From Sphingomonas sp. J315 (GTDB taxonomy: Bacteria > Pseudomonadota > Alphaproteobacteria > Sphingomonadales > Sphingomonadaceae): 64,000 bases of DNA. Positions 25,896 through 35,815 of this stretch are shown one piece after another. The notes below the pieces were generated by a model. That model searched no databases and was not told the DNA's origin. It saw only the letters and a program-made list of their open reading frames with translations. Numbering within the stretch: the stretch's first letter is position 1; each line of letters begins with the position of its first letter. The stretch lies in the NCBI RefSeq assembly GCF_024666595.1, contig NZ_CP088296.1, positions 2,108,001-2,172,000 of the forward strand, in the 5' to 3' direction. A program made the translations under genes and the position numbers.

Positions 25896-27154
25896 TACAG
25901 ATCCTTCGCCAGCCGCACCCCGGTGAACTGCCAGCGCTGGTGCGGATAAAAGAAGTTGCGATAGCTGGCGCGCGCATGGCCGCGCGGCGTTGCGCAGCTT
26001 CCGCCGCGCAGGGCGAACTGCCCGCTCATGAATTTACCATTATACTCGCCGACCGCGCCCTCGGCGGCGGCAAAGCCGGGATAGGGGCGATAGGCGCTCC
26101 CGGTCCATTCCCACACATCGCCGAAGAAGGCAGGGCCGGTGGGGGAGGGGCGCGGCTCGACCGGCCCGGCGCGGTCGAGCTGGTTGCCGCCCACCGGGTC
26201 ATGTCCCGTCGCCGCGACCTCCCACTCCGCCTCGGTCGGCAATCGCGCGCCTGCCCAGCTGGCATAGGCGTCGGCCTCAAAGAAACTCACATGCGTCACG
26301 GGCGCGGCGGGGTCGATCGGCCGCCGCCCGTCCAGCCCGAACCGCGTCCAACCGCCGTCGCGCATCTCCCAATAAAGCGGTGCCTCGATCCGCTGCGCCT
26401 GCACCCATGCCCAACCATCGGACAGCCAGTGGCGCGGATCGCGATAACCGCCATCGGCGATGAACGCCGCCCATTCGCCGTTGGTCACCGTCCGGTCGGC
26501 AATCGCATGCGGATGCAGCAGCACGCGATGGCGCGGTCCTTCGCAATCGAACGCAAAGCCATCGCCGGTCGCGCCGATCTCGGCGACACCCTCGGCACCT
26601 TCGATCCAGCCCATCGGCCCCGGCATCGCCACCGGCACCTTCGGATCGCCCGGCCACACCGCCGGCTCGACCGGATTGCATGAAAACAGATGAAGCAAGT
26701 CGGTCAGCAGCAACTCCTGATGCTGCTCCTCATGGTGACAGCCAAGCTCGACCAGCGCCAACACCGCCTCGGGCAAATCCGGCAGCGCGTCGATCACCGC
26801 CGCTTCCACCGCCGCGCGGTACGCCAGCACCTCGTCCAGCGTCGGCCGCGTCACCATCCCCCGCCGCGCCCGCGCATGGCGCTGTCCCTCGGCCTCGTAA
26901 TAGCTGTTGAACAGGAACGGGAAGCGGTCGTCGTGCAGCCGATAGTCTGGCACATGATCGCGCAATACGAACGTCTCGAAGAACCAGGTCGTATGCGCCA
27001 GATGCCATTTGGCGGGGGAGGCGTCGTCCATCGACTGGACGCACGCATCGGCGTCGGACAGCGAGGCGGCGAGATTGGCGGTCAGCGCGCGAACCTTGCG
27101 GAACCGCGTTTCAAGCGTTGAACTGCACGCGACGGGACTCGCACTCGTTCGCAT
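25895..27154 (-). CDS. egtB: Ergothioneine biosynthesis sulfoxide synthase EgtB
   Basis: A 419-residue non-heme iron enzyme joining hercynine to a cysteine or gamma-Glu-Cys thiol. It has an N-terminal DinB-like domain (about 20-160; KWHLAHTTWFFETFVL and the iron-binding ELGCHHEEQHQELLLTD) and a C-terminal FGE-sulfatase domain (about 180-415; SFFEADAYASWAGARLPTEA, GDVWEWTGSAY, LRGGSCATP). The start at 27154 was chosen for AGGAAC just upstream and a normal family length; a longer frame begins at 27190. Co-transcribed with egtD. Confidence 0.95.
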   Translation of the reverse strand: MRTSASPVACSSTLETRFRKVRALTANLAASLSDADACVQSMDDASPAKWHLAHTTWFFETFVLRDHVPDYRLHDDRFPFLFNSYYEAEGQRHARARRGMVTRPTLDEVLAYRAAVEAAVIDALPDLPEAVLALVELGCHHEEQHQELLLTDLLHLFSCNPVEPAVWPGDPKVPVAMPGPMGWIEGAEGVAEIGATGDGFAFDCEGPRHRVLLHPHAIADRTVTNGEWAAFIADGGYRDPRHWLSDGWAWVQAQRIEAPLYWEMRDGGWTRFGLDGRRPIDPAAPVTHVSFFEADAYASWAGARLPTEAEWEVAATGHDPVGGNQLDRAGPVEPRPSPTGPAFFGDVWEWTGSAYRPYPGFAAAEGAVGEYNGKFMSGQFALRGGSCATPRGHARASYRNFFYPHQRWQFTGVRLAKDL

Positions 27155-27200
27155 TTTGTTCCTGTAACCCGAAACCGGGGCGCGGGTCAAATGCCGGAAA

Positions 27201-27770
27201 TCAGCGATGCGCCCCTGGAGTCCACAAAACGTCGCCCGACGCCGATTGGTTCATTTCGCGCGCCAGCACAAAAAGCAGGTCCGACAACCGGTTGAGGTAC
27301 GCGATCGCCTGCGGATTGATCGCAACCTGTGCTGCTGCCGCGGTCGCGCTGCGCTCCGCCCGCCGCACGATCGCGCGTGCGAGATGCACCGCAGCCGCGC
27401 CCGCCGATCCGCCGGGCAGGATGAAGCTGGTCAGCGGGGACAGCGATTCATTCGCTGCGTCGATCGCGACCTCCAGCCGCGCGACCTGCGCGGGGACGAT
27501 GCGCAAGCTCATCTCGCCCGGCTCGAAATCCTCGCTCGGTGTGGCCAGGTCCGCACCCAGGTCGAACAAGTCGTTCTGGATCGTGGTCAGCAACCGCGCC
27601 GGATAGTCCTCGCCGATTGCCGCAATCGCGACCCCGATCGCGCTGTTCGCCTCATCGACATCGCCGATCGCGGCCATGCGAGCGTCATGCTTCGCCACCC
27701 GCGACCCGTCGACCAGACCGGTGGTGCCGTCATCGCCGGTGCGCGTATAAATCTTATTGAGCTTGACCAC
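27201..27770 (-). CDS. Cob(I)yrinic acid a,c-diamide adenosyltransferase, PduO type
   Basis: A 189-residue ATP:cob(I)alamin adenosyltransferase making adenosylcobalamin. Family signatures are KIYTRTGDDGTTGL (ATP-binding N-terminus, residues 5-18), DVDEANSAIGVA, FILPGGSAGAAAVHLARAI and RRAERSATA, with LNRLSDLLFVLAR near the C-terminus. It forms a cytoplasmic trimer in homologues. A HIG1-like membrane protein gene lies 15 bp downstream, a pairing that may form a small operon. egtB lies in the same orientation 47 bp beyond. Confidence 0.94.
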   Translation of the reverse strand: MVKLNKIYTRTGDDGTTGLVDGSRVAKHDARMAAIGDVDEANSAIGVAIAAIGEDYPARLLTTIQNDLFDLGADLATPSEDFEPGEMSLRIVPAQVARLEVAIDAANESLSPLTSFILPGGSAGAAAVHLARAIVRRAERSATAAAAQVAINPQAIAYLNRLSDLLFVLAREMNQSASGDVLWTPGAHR

Positions 27771-27785
27771 CGCTCAGGCAGCGCC

Positions 27786-28016
27786 TCAGCCGTTGCTGGC
27801 GAGCAACAGCAACAGCGCGACGATGGCAATCGCGATGCCCTGGAACAGGATGCGCTGCTGCATCGCCTTGTTCGACTTCAGCGCCGACGCGCTCGGCCCC
27901 TCGCCCGATTTCAGCTCCGCCTCGGTCGTGCGCAGGAATGCGACGATTCCCTTGATGAGGGCGAAGACGGTCGCAAGCATCGCGGCGACGAGGAGCAGGA
28001 CGAGGAAGAGTTGCAT
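27786..28016 (-). CDS. HIG1-domain family small membrane protein
   Basis: A 76-residue protein with two hydrophobic helices (about 1-25 and 52-73) joined by a charged loop. The second helix begins SNKAMQQRILFQGIAIAIV, resembling the QRRxxxQ-type core of alphaproteobacterial HIG1/twin-transmembrane proteins. Mitochondrial relatives assist respiratory supercomplexes; the bacterial role is not settled. Located 15 bp upstream of the adenosyltransferase gene on the same strand. Confidence 0.7.
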   Translation of the reverse strand: MQLFLVLLLVAAMLATVFALIKGIVAFLRTTEAELKSGEGPSASALKSNKAMQQRILFQGIAIAIVALLLLLASNG

Positions 28017-28097
28017 GGGCGTAATCTAGGGGTTGTTGGCACGCGATGAAAGCCCCGCACCGATCTCAATCGGCGCTGACCATCCGAACAAACAATC

Positions 28098-28175
28098 GTC
28101 ACCCCGGGCTTGGCCCGGGGCCCAGCTGCCTTGAGCGCCCGAAGAAGCTGGGCCCCGGGTCAAGCCCGGGGTGAC
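28098..28175. repeat. REP-like inverted repeat (GTCACCCCGG type, 30-bp arms)
   Basis: The arms 28098-28127 and 28146-28175 are reverse complements with a single mismatch, around an 18-base loop. The outer end GTCACCCCGG recurs at 33261, 61472 and, inverted, at 61874, so it belongs to a dispersed palindromic family. The right arm also encodes the last codons and stop of gluQ. Confidence 0.85.
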
Positions 28176-29040
28176 GTCAGGGTGAAAATTTCGCCCCGCC
28201 GCAGTGCATCCGCCAGTGCCCGCCCATCAGCACCGGTTTCGCGCAGCGCCGCCAGCGTCGGCGCGCCATGCCGCTTGGCCAGCCGCTCGCCATCCGGCCC
28301 GGTCAGCAACCCATGGTGGTGGTAGCGCGGCACCGGAAGTCCTAGCAGTTCCTGCAACAGCCGGTGGACATGCGTCGCGGGCAACAAATCCTCGCCGCGC
28401 ACGACATCGGTGGCGCCCTGCGCCGCATCGTCGATGGTGACGGCAAGATGGTAGGACGCCGGCGCATCCTTGCGTGCAAGGACGACATCGCCATGCGCTG
28501 CGGGGTCGGCGATGACCGGGCCGAAGCGCGAGTCGGTGAAGGTCAGAGCCTGGACGCTCCCCCGAGCGCCGCCGCCATATTCAGCCGCCAGCAATGCGGC
28601 GCACTCAAATCCGGTGCCTCAAGCCCGCGACATGTCCCCGGATACACCAGCCCCTCCGGCCCATGCGGCGCACTCGCGCTCGCCGCGATATCGGCGCGGG
28701 TGCAGAAACACGGATAGATCAGGCCCCGCGCCCGCAGATCGTCCAGCGCCGCCTGATACGCATCCAGCCGTGACGACTGGAACAACACCTCCCCATCCCA
28801 GTCCAGCCCCAGCCAGCGCAGATCGTCCAATATCGTCGCGACATGCTCCGCCCGGCTGCGCGTCCCGTCGATATCCTCGATCCGCAGCAAAAACCGGCCG
28901 TCGCGTTCGCGCGCGAAATCATGCGCGGCAATCGCGGAAACGGCATGGCCCATGTGCAGCCGGCCCGTCGGACTCGGCGCAAAGCGGGTGACGATGGTCT
29001 GGCTGTCGGACGGCACCTTTTCCATGTAGAGCCGCACCAT
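28160..29040 (-). pseudogene. gluQ: Glutamyl-Q tRNA(Asp) synthetase GluQ, frameshifted at a C run (probable sequence error)
   Basis: A truncated glutamyl-tRNA synthetase paralogue lacking the anticodon-binding domain, which attaches glutamate to queuosine-34 of tRNA(Asp). The HIGH-like RFAPSPTGRLHMGHA (about 19-33), the acidic RIEDIDGTRSR and the zinc-type YPCFCTR...YPGTCR are visible. The frame breaks at 28559-28563 (five Cs, six needed) inside AALGG. It continues as SVQALTFTDSRFGPV, VVRGEDLLPATHVHRL and the KMSKS-like ERLAKRHGA, giving 293 residues. The stop codon and last residues (TSPRA) fall inside the REP-like repeat. GAGGA before ATG 29040 supports that start, which is divergent from and overlaps the hydroxylase gene by 2 bp. 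Confidence 0.88.
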
Positions 29041-29830
29041 GTTCCTCGCCATCCTCTTGTCGGCGCTCGCGATGACCCTGATCGTCGGGGTCCGCTACCT
29101 GATCGTCTCGGGCGCCTTCGCCTGGGCGACGCGGGTGCGACATCCCGGCCTGTACGCCGGGCTCGACGGCCAGATGCGGCGCGAAGTGATCTGGAGCCTC
29201 GCCAGCGCCGCCATCTACGGCATCCCGGCCGGCATCGTTGCGTGGGGCTGGCAGAATCACGGCTGGACACGGATCTACACCGATGTCGCCGACTATCCGC
29301 TCTGGTACCTTCCGCTCTCGGTCTTCCTCTACCTCTTCGCCCACGACACCTGGTTCTACTGGACGCATCGCTGGATGCACCGCCCCCGACTGTTCCGCAT
29401 CGCGCACGCCGTCCATCACGACAGCCGTCCGCCAACCGCCTGGGCGGCAATGAGTTTTCACCCCGTAGAGGCGCTGACCGGGGCCGTGGTAATTCCGTCA
29501 CTGGTCTTCGTGATTCCGGTTCATGTCGGCGCATTGGGCTTTGTGCTTGGAATCATGACGGTTATGGGTGTGACCAATCACATGGGGTGGGAGGTGTTCC
29601 CGCGGGTGATGTGGCGGGGGCCACTTGGGGCGTGGCTGATCACCGCGAGCCATCATCAGCGGCACCATGAGCAATATGGGTGCAACTATGGTCTCTATTT
29701 CCGTTTCTGGGACCGGCTGTGCGGCACCGACCGGGGGATTGGCGATTTCGAAAAAGCACATGCGCGCGCTGCTGCCCGCAGCCCTTCTGCTCCTCCCGGC
29801 GGCCTCGCCGGTCAGCAGCATCGACGTTGA
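29039..29830 (+). CDS. Sterol desaturase / fatty acid hydroxylase family protein
   Basis: A 263-residue integral membrane di-iron enzyme with the family's histidine clusters: HDTWFYWTHRWMH (about 100-112), HAVHH (about 121-125) and HHQRHHEQYG (about 207-216), among four hydrophobic segments. Such enzymes hydroxylate or desaturate lipids, for example carotenoids, sphingolipids or hopanoid-linked chains. The substrate is not evident here. Its ATG overlaps the divergent gluQ start. The last 24 codons overlap the next gene in another frame, so the true C-terminus may be shorter in homologues. Confidence 0.88.
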   Translation: MFLAILLSALAMTLIVGVRYLIVSGAFAWATRVRHPGLYAGLDGQMRREVIWSLASAAIYGIPAGIVAWGWQNHGWTRIYTDVADYPLWYLPLSVFLYLFAHDTWFYWTHRWMHRPRLFRIAHAVHHDSRPPTAWAAMSFHPVEALTGAVVIPSLVFVIPVHVGALGFVLGIMTVMGVTNHMGWEVFPRVMWRGPLGAWLITASHHQRHHEQYGCNYGLYFRFWDRLCGTDRGIGDFEKAHARAAARSPSAPPGGLAGQQHRR

Positions 29831-30173
29831 GTTCACCGGGCTGCGCGATGCGAAGGGGGTGCTGCAGATCTGCCTGACCGCGCGCCCGGACAGCTTCCCC
29901 GATTGCAAGGACGACCCCCGCGCCGTCTCGCGCACCATTTCCGCCGCGCACCCGGCGACCCGCTTCGAAGGACTGGCCACCGCCACCTATGCCGTCGCGG
30001 TGATCCACGACGCGAACTCGAACAAGAAACTCGACACGATGATGGGCATCCCGCGCGAAGGCTTCGGCTTCAGCCGCAACCCCGTCATCACCTTCGGCCC
30101 GCCCAAGTTCAAGGCAGCCAGCTTCCCGCTCGACGGCGCGAAGCAGCAGGTGAAGATGAAGTATATGCTTTAG
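29760..30173 (+). CDS. DUF2141 domain-containing exported protein
   Basis: A 137-residue protein: signal peptide (MRALLPAALLLLPAASPVSS) then the DUF2141 beta-sandwich with its hallmarks GVLQICLTA, YAVAVIHDANSNKKLD and GIPREGFGFSRNP. Calcium-binding-like NSNKKLD and a small-domain transthyretin-like fold are typical. Function unknown. The ATG at 29760 fits the signal peptide, although an upstream in-frame extension exists. It overlaps the 3' end of the hydroxylase gene by 71 bp, so they are probably co-expressed. Confidence 0.82.
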   Translation: MRALLPAALLLLPAASPVSSIDVEFTGLRDAKGVLQICLTARPDSFPDCKDDPRAVSRTISAAHPATRFEGLATATYAVAVIHDANSNKKLDTMMGIPREGFGFSRNPVITFGPPKFKAASFPLDGAKQQVKMKYML

Positions 30174-30260
30174 GGCGGACGCCGACCTGCCCCCTTTCCA
30201 TTAACCAGACTGAAACCGGAATGGGCGCACGCATCCATTTGTGCGCTGCGGCGTTGCGCA

Positions 30261-30277
30261 CCTGAAACCGTTTCAGG
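30261..30277 (+). promoter_or_regulatory. Perfect 17-bp palindrome covering the ribosome-binding site of the MipA/OmpV gene
   Basis: CCTGAAACCGTTTCAGG has 7-bp perfect arms around CCG and ends 11 bp before the ATG, so it includes the AGGA ribosome-binding sequence. It could be a DNA operator (it resembles LacI-type TGAAAC...GTTTCA sites) or an RNA hairpin hiding the start. A half-site TGAAACCGG lies at 30211. Confidence 0.5.
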
Positions 30278-30288
30278 ATACAACCCGT

Positions 30289-31143
30289 ATGCGTCTCCTC
30301 GTCCCCGCGCTCCTCGCTTCAGCCTTCGCCACTCCCGCCGTCGCGCAGGACGGGGCGCCCCCCGCCGAACAGGCCGAGGTCGCGAATGAGGCGCGCGCGC
30401 GGCTCAGCATCGGTGGCGGCGCGGCGTGGATCCCCGACTATGAGGGGTCGGACGACAGTCGCTGGACGCCCCTGCCTGCCGCCAACGGCACCGTCGCGGG
30501 GATGAGCTTCACCGTGCTCGGCAACCGCGCCAGCCTCGACGTCATTCCAGATGTTGCGGACAAGGACTGGAACCTCCAGCTCGGCCCCGTCGCGGTCATC
30601 AATCTCAACCGCACCAACCGCGACGCGATCGCCGACCCGCGCGTGCGCGCGCTGGGAGAGGTCGACACCGCAGTCGAGGTCGGCGGATATGCCGGCATCG
30701 CCAAGACCGGGATCCTCCACGACTATGACACGCTCTCGGCCAGCCTCAGCTACCGCCACGACGTGACCAAAATCCACCGCAGCGGCATCTTCACCCCCTC
30801 GGTCACCTACACCACCCCGCTCAGCACCAAGGCGCTGGTATCGCTCTTCGCCACGGCGGAGATCGTCGAAGACCGCTACGCCCGCACCTATTTCGGCGTC
30901 ACCCCCACGGGCAGCGTGCTCAGCGGCCTGCCCGCCTTCACGCCGGAAGGCGGACAGAAGGACATCACCTTTGGCGGCATGTTCACCCATTCGCTCACCG
31001 GCAACCTGACCAAGGGTCTCGCGCTGGTCGCGGGCGGCACCTACAAGAAGCTGATCGGCGACTTCGCGGACAGCCCCCTCGTCGCCATCGCCGGCTCGCG
31101 CCATCAATGGACCGGCGGCGCGGGGCTGGCGCTGACCTTCTGA
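30289..31143 (+). CDS. MipA/OmpV family outer-membrane protein
   Basis: A 284-residue protein with a signal peptide (cleavage after AVAQD) and a predicted 12-stranded barrel of the MipA/OmpV family: GGGAAWIPDYEGSDDSRWTP near the N-terminus and a C-terminal QWTGGAGLALTF ending in phenylalanine. Family members act as outer-membrane scaffolds for murein enzymes or as small-molecule channels. The start fits the signal peptide; a palindrome overlaps its ribosome-binding site. It is followed by the TPP riboswitch of thiC with no shared operon. Confidence 0.88.
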   Translation: MRLLVPALLASAFATPAVAQDGAPPAEQAEVANEARARLSIGGGAAWIPDYEGSDDSRWTPLPAANGTVAGMSFTVLGNRASLDVIPDVADKDWNLQLGPVAVINLNRTNRDAIADPRVRALGEVDTAVEVGGYAGIAKTGILHDYDTLSASLSYRHDVTKIHRSGIFTPSVTYTTPLSTKALVSLFATAEIVEDRYARTYFGVTPTGSVLSGLPAFTPEGGQKDITFGGMFTHSLTGNLTKGLALVAGGTYKKLIGDFADSPLVAIAGSRHQWTGGAGLALTF

Positions 31144-31160
31144 CCCGGCTACAAGACCGC

Positions 31161-33175
<2,015 letters not shown>

Positions 33176-33260
33176 AGGGATGGCGCCGCCGATACCCCAT
33201 CGCCCCGGCGCAGGCCGGGGCCGCCAAAGGCGTGCCCCACGCCCCACCTCGACTCCCATC

Positions 33261-33291
33261 GTCACCCCGGCTGCCGTGCCGGGGTCAATCC
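33261..33291. repeat. REP-like palindrome (GTCACCCCGG type)
   Basis: A single copy of the dispersed GTCACCCCGG...CCGGGGTC hairpin lies between thiC and the SIR2-like gene. A second GC-rich hairpin (CCCCGGCGCAGGCCGGGG) is at about 33202-33219. The 199-bp gap 33176-33374 contains no convincing gene. Confidence 0.6.
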
Positions 33292-33374
33292 ATCTCCGCG
33301 CTTAACGGTCGAGCCAACTAAGTGTTATGTCCCCGGAATTGGTGCCTCTGGGTCGGCGCGTGATGTAGAGCGAG

Positions 33375-34427
33375 TCACGCGCGGGTCAGTTGACGCCAGT
33401 TATTCTGGAACAGGTCGGCGCAGGTATCTCGTTCCTCGAACGCGCGACACGGCGCGCCTTGCTCGTGGAGCACGCGCTTTTGCAACAGATGAGCCAGATC
33501 CGCGCGAACCGTTTCTCTGTCTGTTTGGCTCACGCCGCGAGACGTAAAGAAGACACGTTTCGCATTTGAAACCTGTCCGGTATCAAGGATATCGAGATTC
33601 TGGGGGAGCCAGCCGAACCCGAGGAACACCAGTGTTTCTGCCGCTACAATACGGTTGCGGATCGTCTCAACGGTGGCGCTGTCGGCTGACTCGGTGAAGG
33701 TCTTTATTCCTTCGGCAAGCGCAGGAAAATCGGCACCATAATCTAGGCCAAACGGCACATCTCCTCCCTTCCAAGGCGGCGATCCAACGGAACCGTAGAC
33801 GTGCAGAACCTCCAGCTTCGATGCTATTTCGGCCGCTCTGTTTTCTGGCAAACCAAAAGTCTGCTTCAGCCATTCGAAAGCAAAAGTCTCGATACAGCGG
33901 TCATAGTTGAAAGTGATAAAGCTTACGTTGTCGAATATCGAATCGACGTTCTCCAGCGTGACATTCTGAGTCAGTAAGCGACCGAAGTGGACGTACCACG
34001 ACGCATCATATTTCTCATTTCCGCCAAAGCTGAATACGATATCGTCGCGCGTTTGTGTTGGAAGCTTAAATTTTGAGAAAAATGCCGAGTTACGTTCAGC
34101 TTCCAAGATTGCGATTACTATCGCCATTTTTCCTACCGCAATCATCGCTTCATTACCGCGATGAATATCAAGATAGGTGTCTATTGAGGCGACGTTGACG
34201 AGGCCCAGACGAAGCTGCTGTAGGGCGATGTGCACATGCTGCCACAGGGACTGATTGTTCTCACACTTTCGGTGAACCGCAAGTTCAAAGTTGCGATTTG
34301 AGAACCCCGAGTTGCGATCAAAGTAAGTCATTTCGATGATGCGGTCGCGAAGTGCGTTTCCTATCGGGAGGCCGATTTCACAGCTTGCGCCAGCGCCAAC
34401 AACGAAAACAGTTTTAGGTGAGAACAT
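33375..34427 (-). CDS. SIR2-like domain protein, possible anti-phage NADase
   Basis: A 350-residue single-gene SIR2-like protein. The NAD-binding start is VVGAGASCEIGLPIGNALRD (about 10-29), with FITFNYDRCIE (about 170-180), the catalytic-type histidine in VLHVYGS (H209) and LGFGW near 275. No zinc cysteines of deacetylase sirtuins are seen, which matches the SIR2-like family used as NAD-consuming effectors in phage defence. There is no transmembrane segment. The DNA is clearly less GC-rich than its neighbours, suggesting horizontal acquisition. Flanking genes are a toxin remnant and a DUF6891 gene. The defence role is inference. Confidence 0.78.
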   Translation of the reverse strand: MFSPKTVFVVGAGASCEIGLPIGNALRDRIIEMTYFDRNSGFSNRNFELAVHRKCENNQSLWQHVHIALQQLRLGLVNVASIDTYLDIHRGNEAMIAVGKMAIVIAILEAERNSAFFSKFKLPTQTRDDIVFSFGGNEKYDASWYVHFGRLLTQNVTLENVDSIFDNVSFITFNYDRCIETFAFEWLKQTFGLPENRAAEIASKLEVLHVYGSVGSPPWKGGDVPFGLDYGADFPALAEGIKTFTESADSATVETIRNRIVAAETLVFLGFGWLPQNLDILDTGQVSNAKRVFFTSRGVSQTDRETVRADLAHLLQKRVLHEQGAPCRAFEERDTCADLFQNNWRQLTRA

Positions 34428-34546
34428 GGGGCTTCTTCCGCACGACTAACTCGCAGACGGTAGGGCATGGGCACTAACAGCACCAGAGCCGACTCGAATT
34501 CGGGGTGAATTCCGGAAACACAAATTCCGGCGACACAATACCTGTC

Positions 34547-34684
34547 TCAATAATGATACCGACACTGCGCCACCTGCAGCGTCTGATCCTTCCCGTTCCC
34601 GGCCACGCGGTACACCAGCCGATGCGCCTGATTGATCCGCCGCGACCACCAGCCTGACAATTGCCGCCCGTCCCCGACGCGCCG
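34547..34684 (-). pseudogene. Txe/YoeB toxin C-terminal remnant
   Basis: The minus frame after the DUF6891 stop reads LSGWWSRRINQAHRLVYRV and ends CRYHY, the diagnostic C-terminus of YoeB mRNA interferases, including the conserved W-S-R-R-I, H-R-L-V-Y and terminal H-Y. Only about 44 residues remain: no N-terminal half, no start codon with a ribosome-binding site and no YefM antitoxin gene upstream. The DUF6891 gene abuts the break, so the toxin was probably cut by rearrangement. Alternatively it is a translational extension, but a stop codon intervenes. Confidence 0.75.
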
Positions 34685-35335
34685 TTATCCGGCCGCCGTC
34701 CGCCGCTTCTTCCAGTCCAGCGACACGCCAATCCGCTCGCTGATGCTCCCGCTCCAGTCGGTTTGCAGGCCATGGGCGTTCAGCTTGGCGACGATTTCAT
34801 GCCCGATCGCGACTGCCGCCGGTGCGCCTTCTTCGATCGACCCATAGTTCAGGTACAGGCCATCGCCCTCCACCGCAGACTCGGTGTCCTGCTGGTGAAA
34901 GAAGGCATATCCCCTTGCCGACAAACCAGCGCCTTCCGCCGCCTGAACATGATCCCAGATTTCCGCCGCGCCGCAGCTGCCGCAGCACGTGAAATCCTGT
35001 CGTGAGATAATCCCGTCCGCATCGAGAGCGGCAAAGGCGGCATCGAGCCGGTCGCAATCGGTGGTCTCCGGCCATTGCGCCTGTGCCGATGCATGCGCTT
35101 TCAGCGCGGCGTCGGTCGCGCGTTCGGCCTCGGCGCGCTGCGCATCGCCATCCGCCTCGACATAGGCAAGCGCGGTGTCGATGATCTCGTCTCGCGGCAT
35201 AAAACCCGCAGCGACCAGTCGTTCGACATAGTCTTGAATATCCGCTGTCGCGTCCGCGCTGAAAGTGACGGGGGCGGGGATCGACGGGGCGGGTTTCGTG
35301 CCCCCAAAGATTCTCGACAACCACGACTGGGACAT
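34685..35335 (-). CDS. DUF6891 domain-containing protein
   Basis: A 216-residue soluble protein. The central and C-terminal part (about 105-205) shows TCCGSCGAAEIWDH, GYAFFHQQDTE and LYLNYG, the features of the DUF6891 family, whose function is unknown. The N-terminal helical part (about 25-90) is charged. The start MSQSWLSRIFGG is the first plausible ATG. It is followed directly by the YoeB remnant. Confidence 0.72.
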   Translation of the reverse strand: MSQSWLSRIFGGTKPAPSIPAPVTFSADATADIQDYVERLVAAGFMPRDEIIDTALAYVEADGDAQRAEAERATDAALKAHASAQAQWPETTDCDRLDAAFAALDADGIISRQDFTCCGSCGAAEIWDHVQAAEGAGLSARGYAFFHQQDTESAVEGDGLYLNYGSIEEGAPAAVAIGHEIVAKLNAHGLQTDWSGSISERIGVSLDWKKRRTAAG

Positions 35336-35506
35336 AGCTACTCCTCGGATCGAAACGCGACGCTATCACGTCCCAAACCAACCGGAAATCGGGTCTGTAG
35401 CATGCGCGCCTGACGGATGCCCCCACGCCACACCCCACCCAAAATCCATCCAACACGCCCCGCCACCCGCTGTCCTACACGCCCGCAATCCGCTTCATCC
35501 TGCCGG

Positions 35507-35815
35507 ATGACTCAGCAACCCCCACTCGCCCGTGCGCACTGGACCCCGGCCAAACAGCGCATCTTCCTCGCCGCCCTTGTCGAAACCGGCAGCATCGCCC
35601 GCGCCGCCCGTGCCGCGGGCATGTCGCGGTCCAGCGCGCATGCGCTGCGCAACCGCCTCACCGGCACGCCCTTCGACCATGCATGGGCCCGCGCGCTCAG
35701 GCTCCACGCCGCGCGGCTCGCCGATCCCTTCGGCCCTGATCCACTCGCCCCGCGTGATCCCGTTGCGCCGCGTGCGCCCAGACCCGCACCCGTCGCGCCG
35801 TCGTCGCTTCGCTGA
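35507..35815 (+). CDS. Small helix-turn-helix protein, copy 1 of a paralogous pair
   Basis: A 102-residue protein with one helix-turn-helix (about 27-50; ARAAGMSRSSAHALRNRL), a short helical extension (FDHAWARALRLHAARLADPF) and a Pro/Ala-rich tail. No sensor domain, signal or membrane segment. Its core (HWTPA to DPLAPR) matches copy 2 at 62536 in 66 of 73 residues. The 3' end of the gene runs into an 11-bp periodic GTCGC array that continues for about 140 bp past the stop, as it does for copy 2. It may bind that array; this is untested. Likely called a hypothetical or LysR-like protein by similarity. Confidence 0.8.
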   Translation: MTQQPPLARAHWTPAKQRIFLAALVETGSIARAARAAGMSRSSAHALRNRLTGTPFDHAWARALRLHAARLADPFGPDPLAPRDPVAPRAPRPAPVAPSSLR

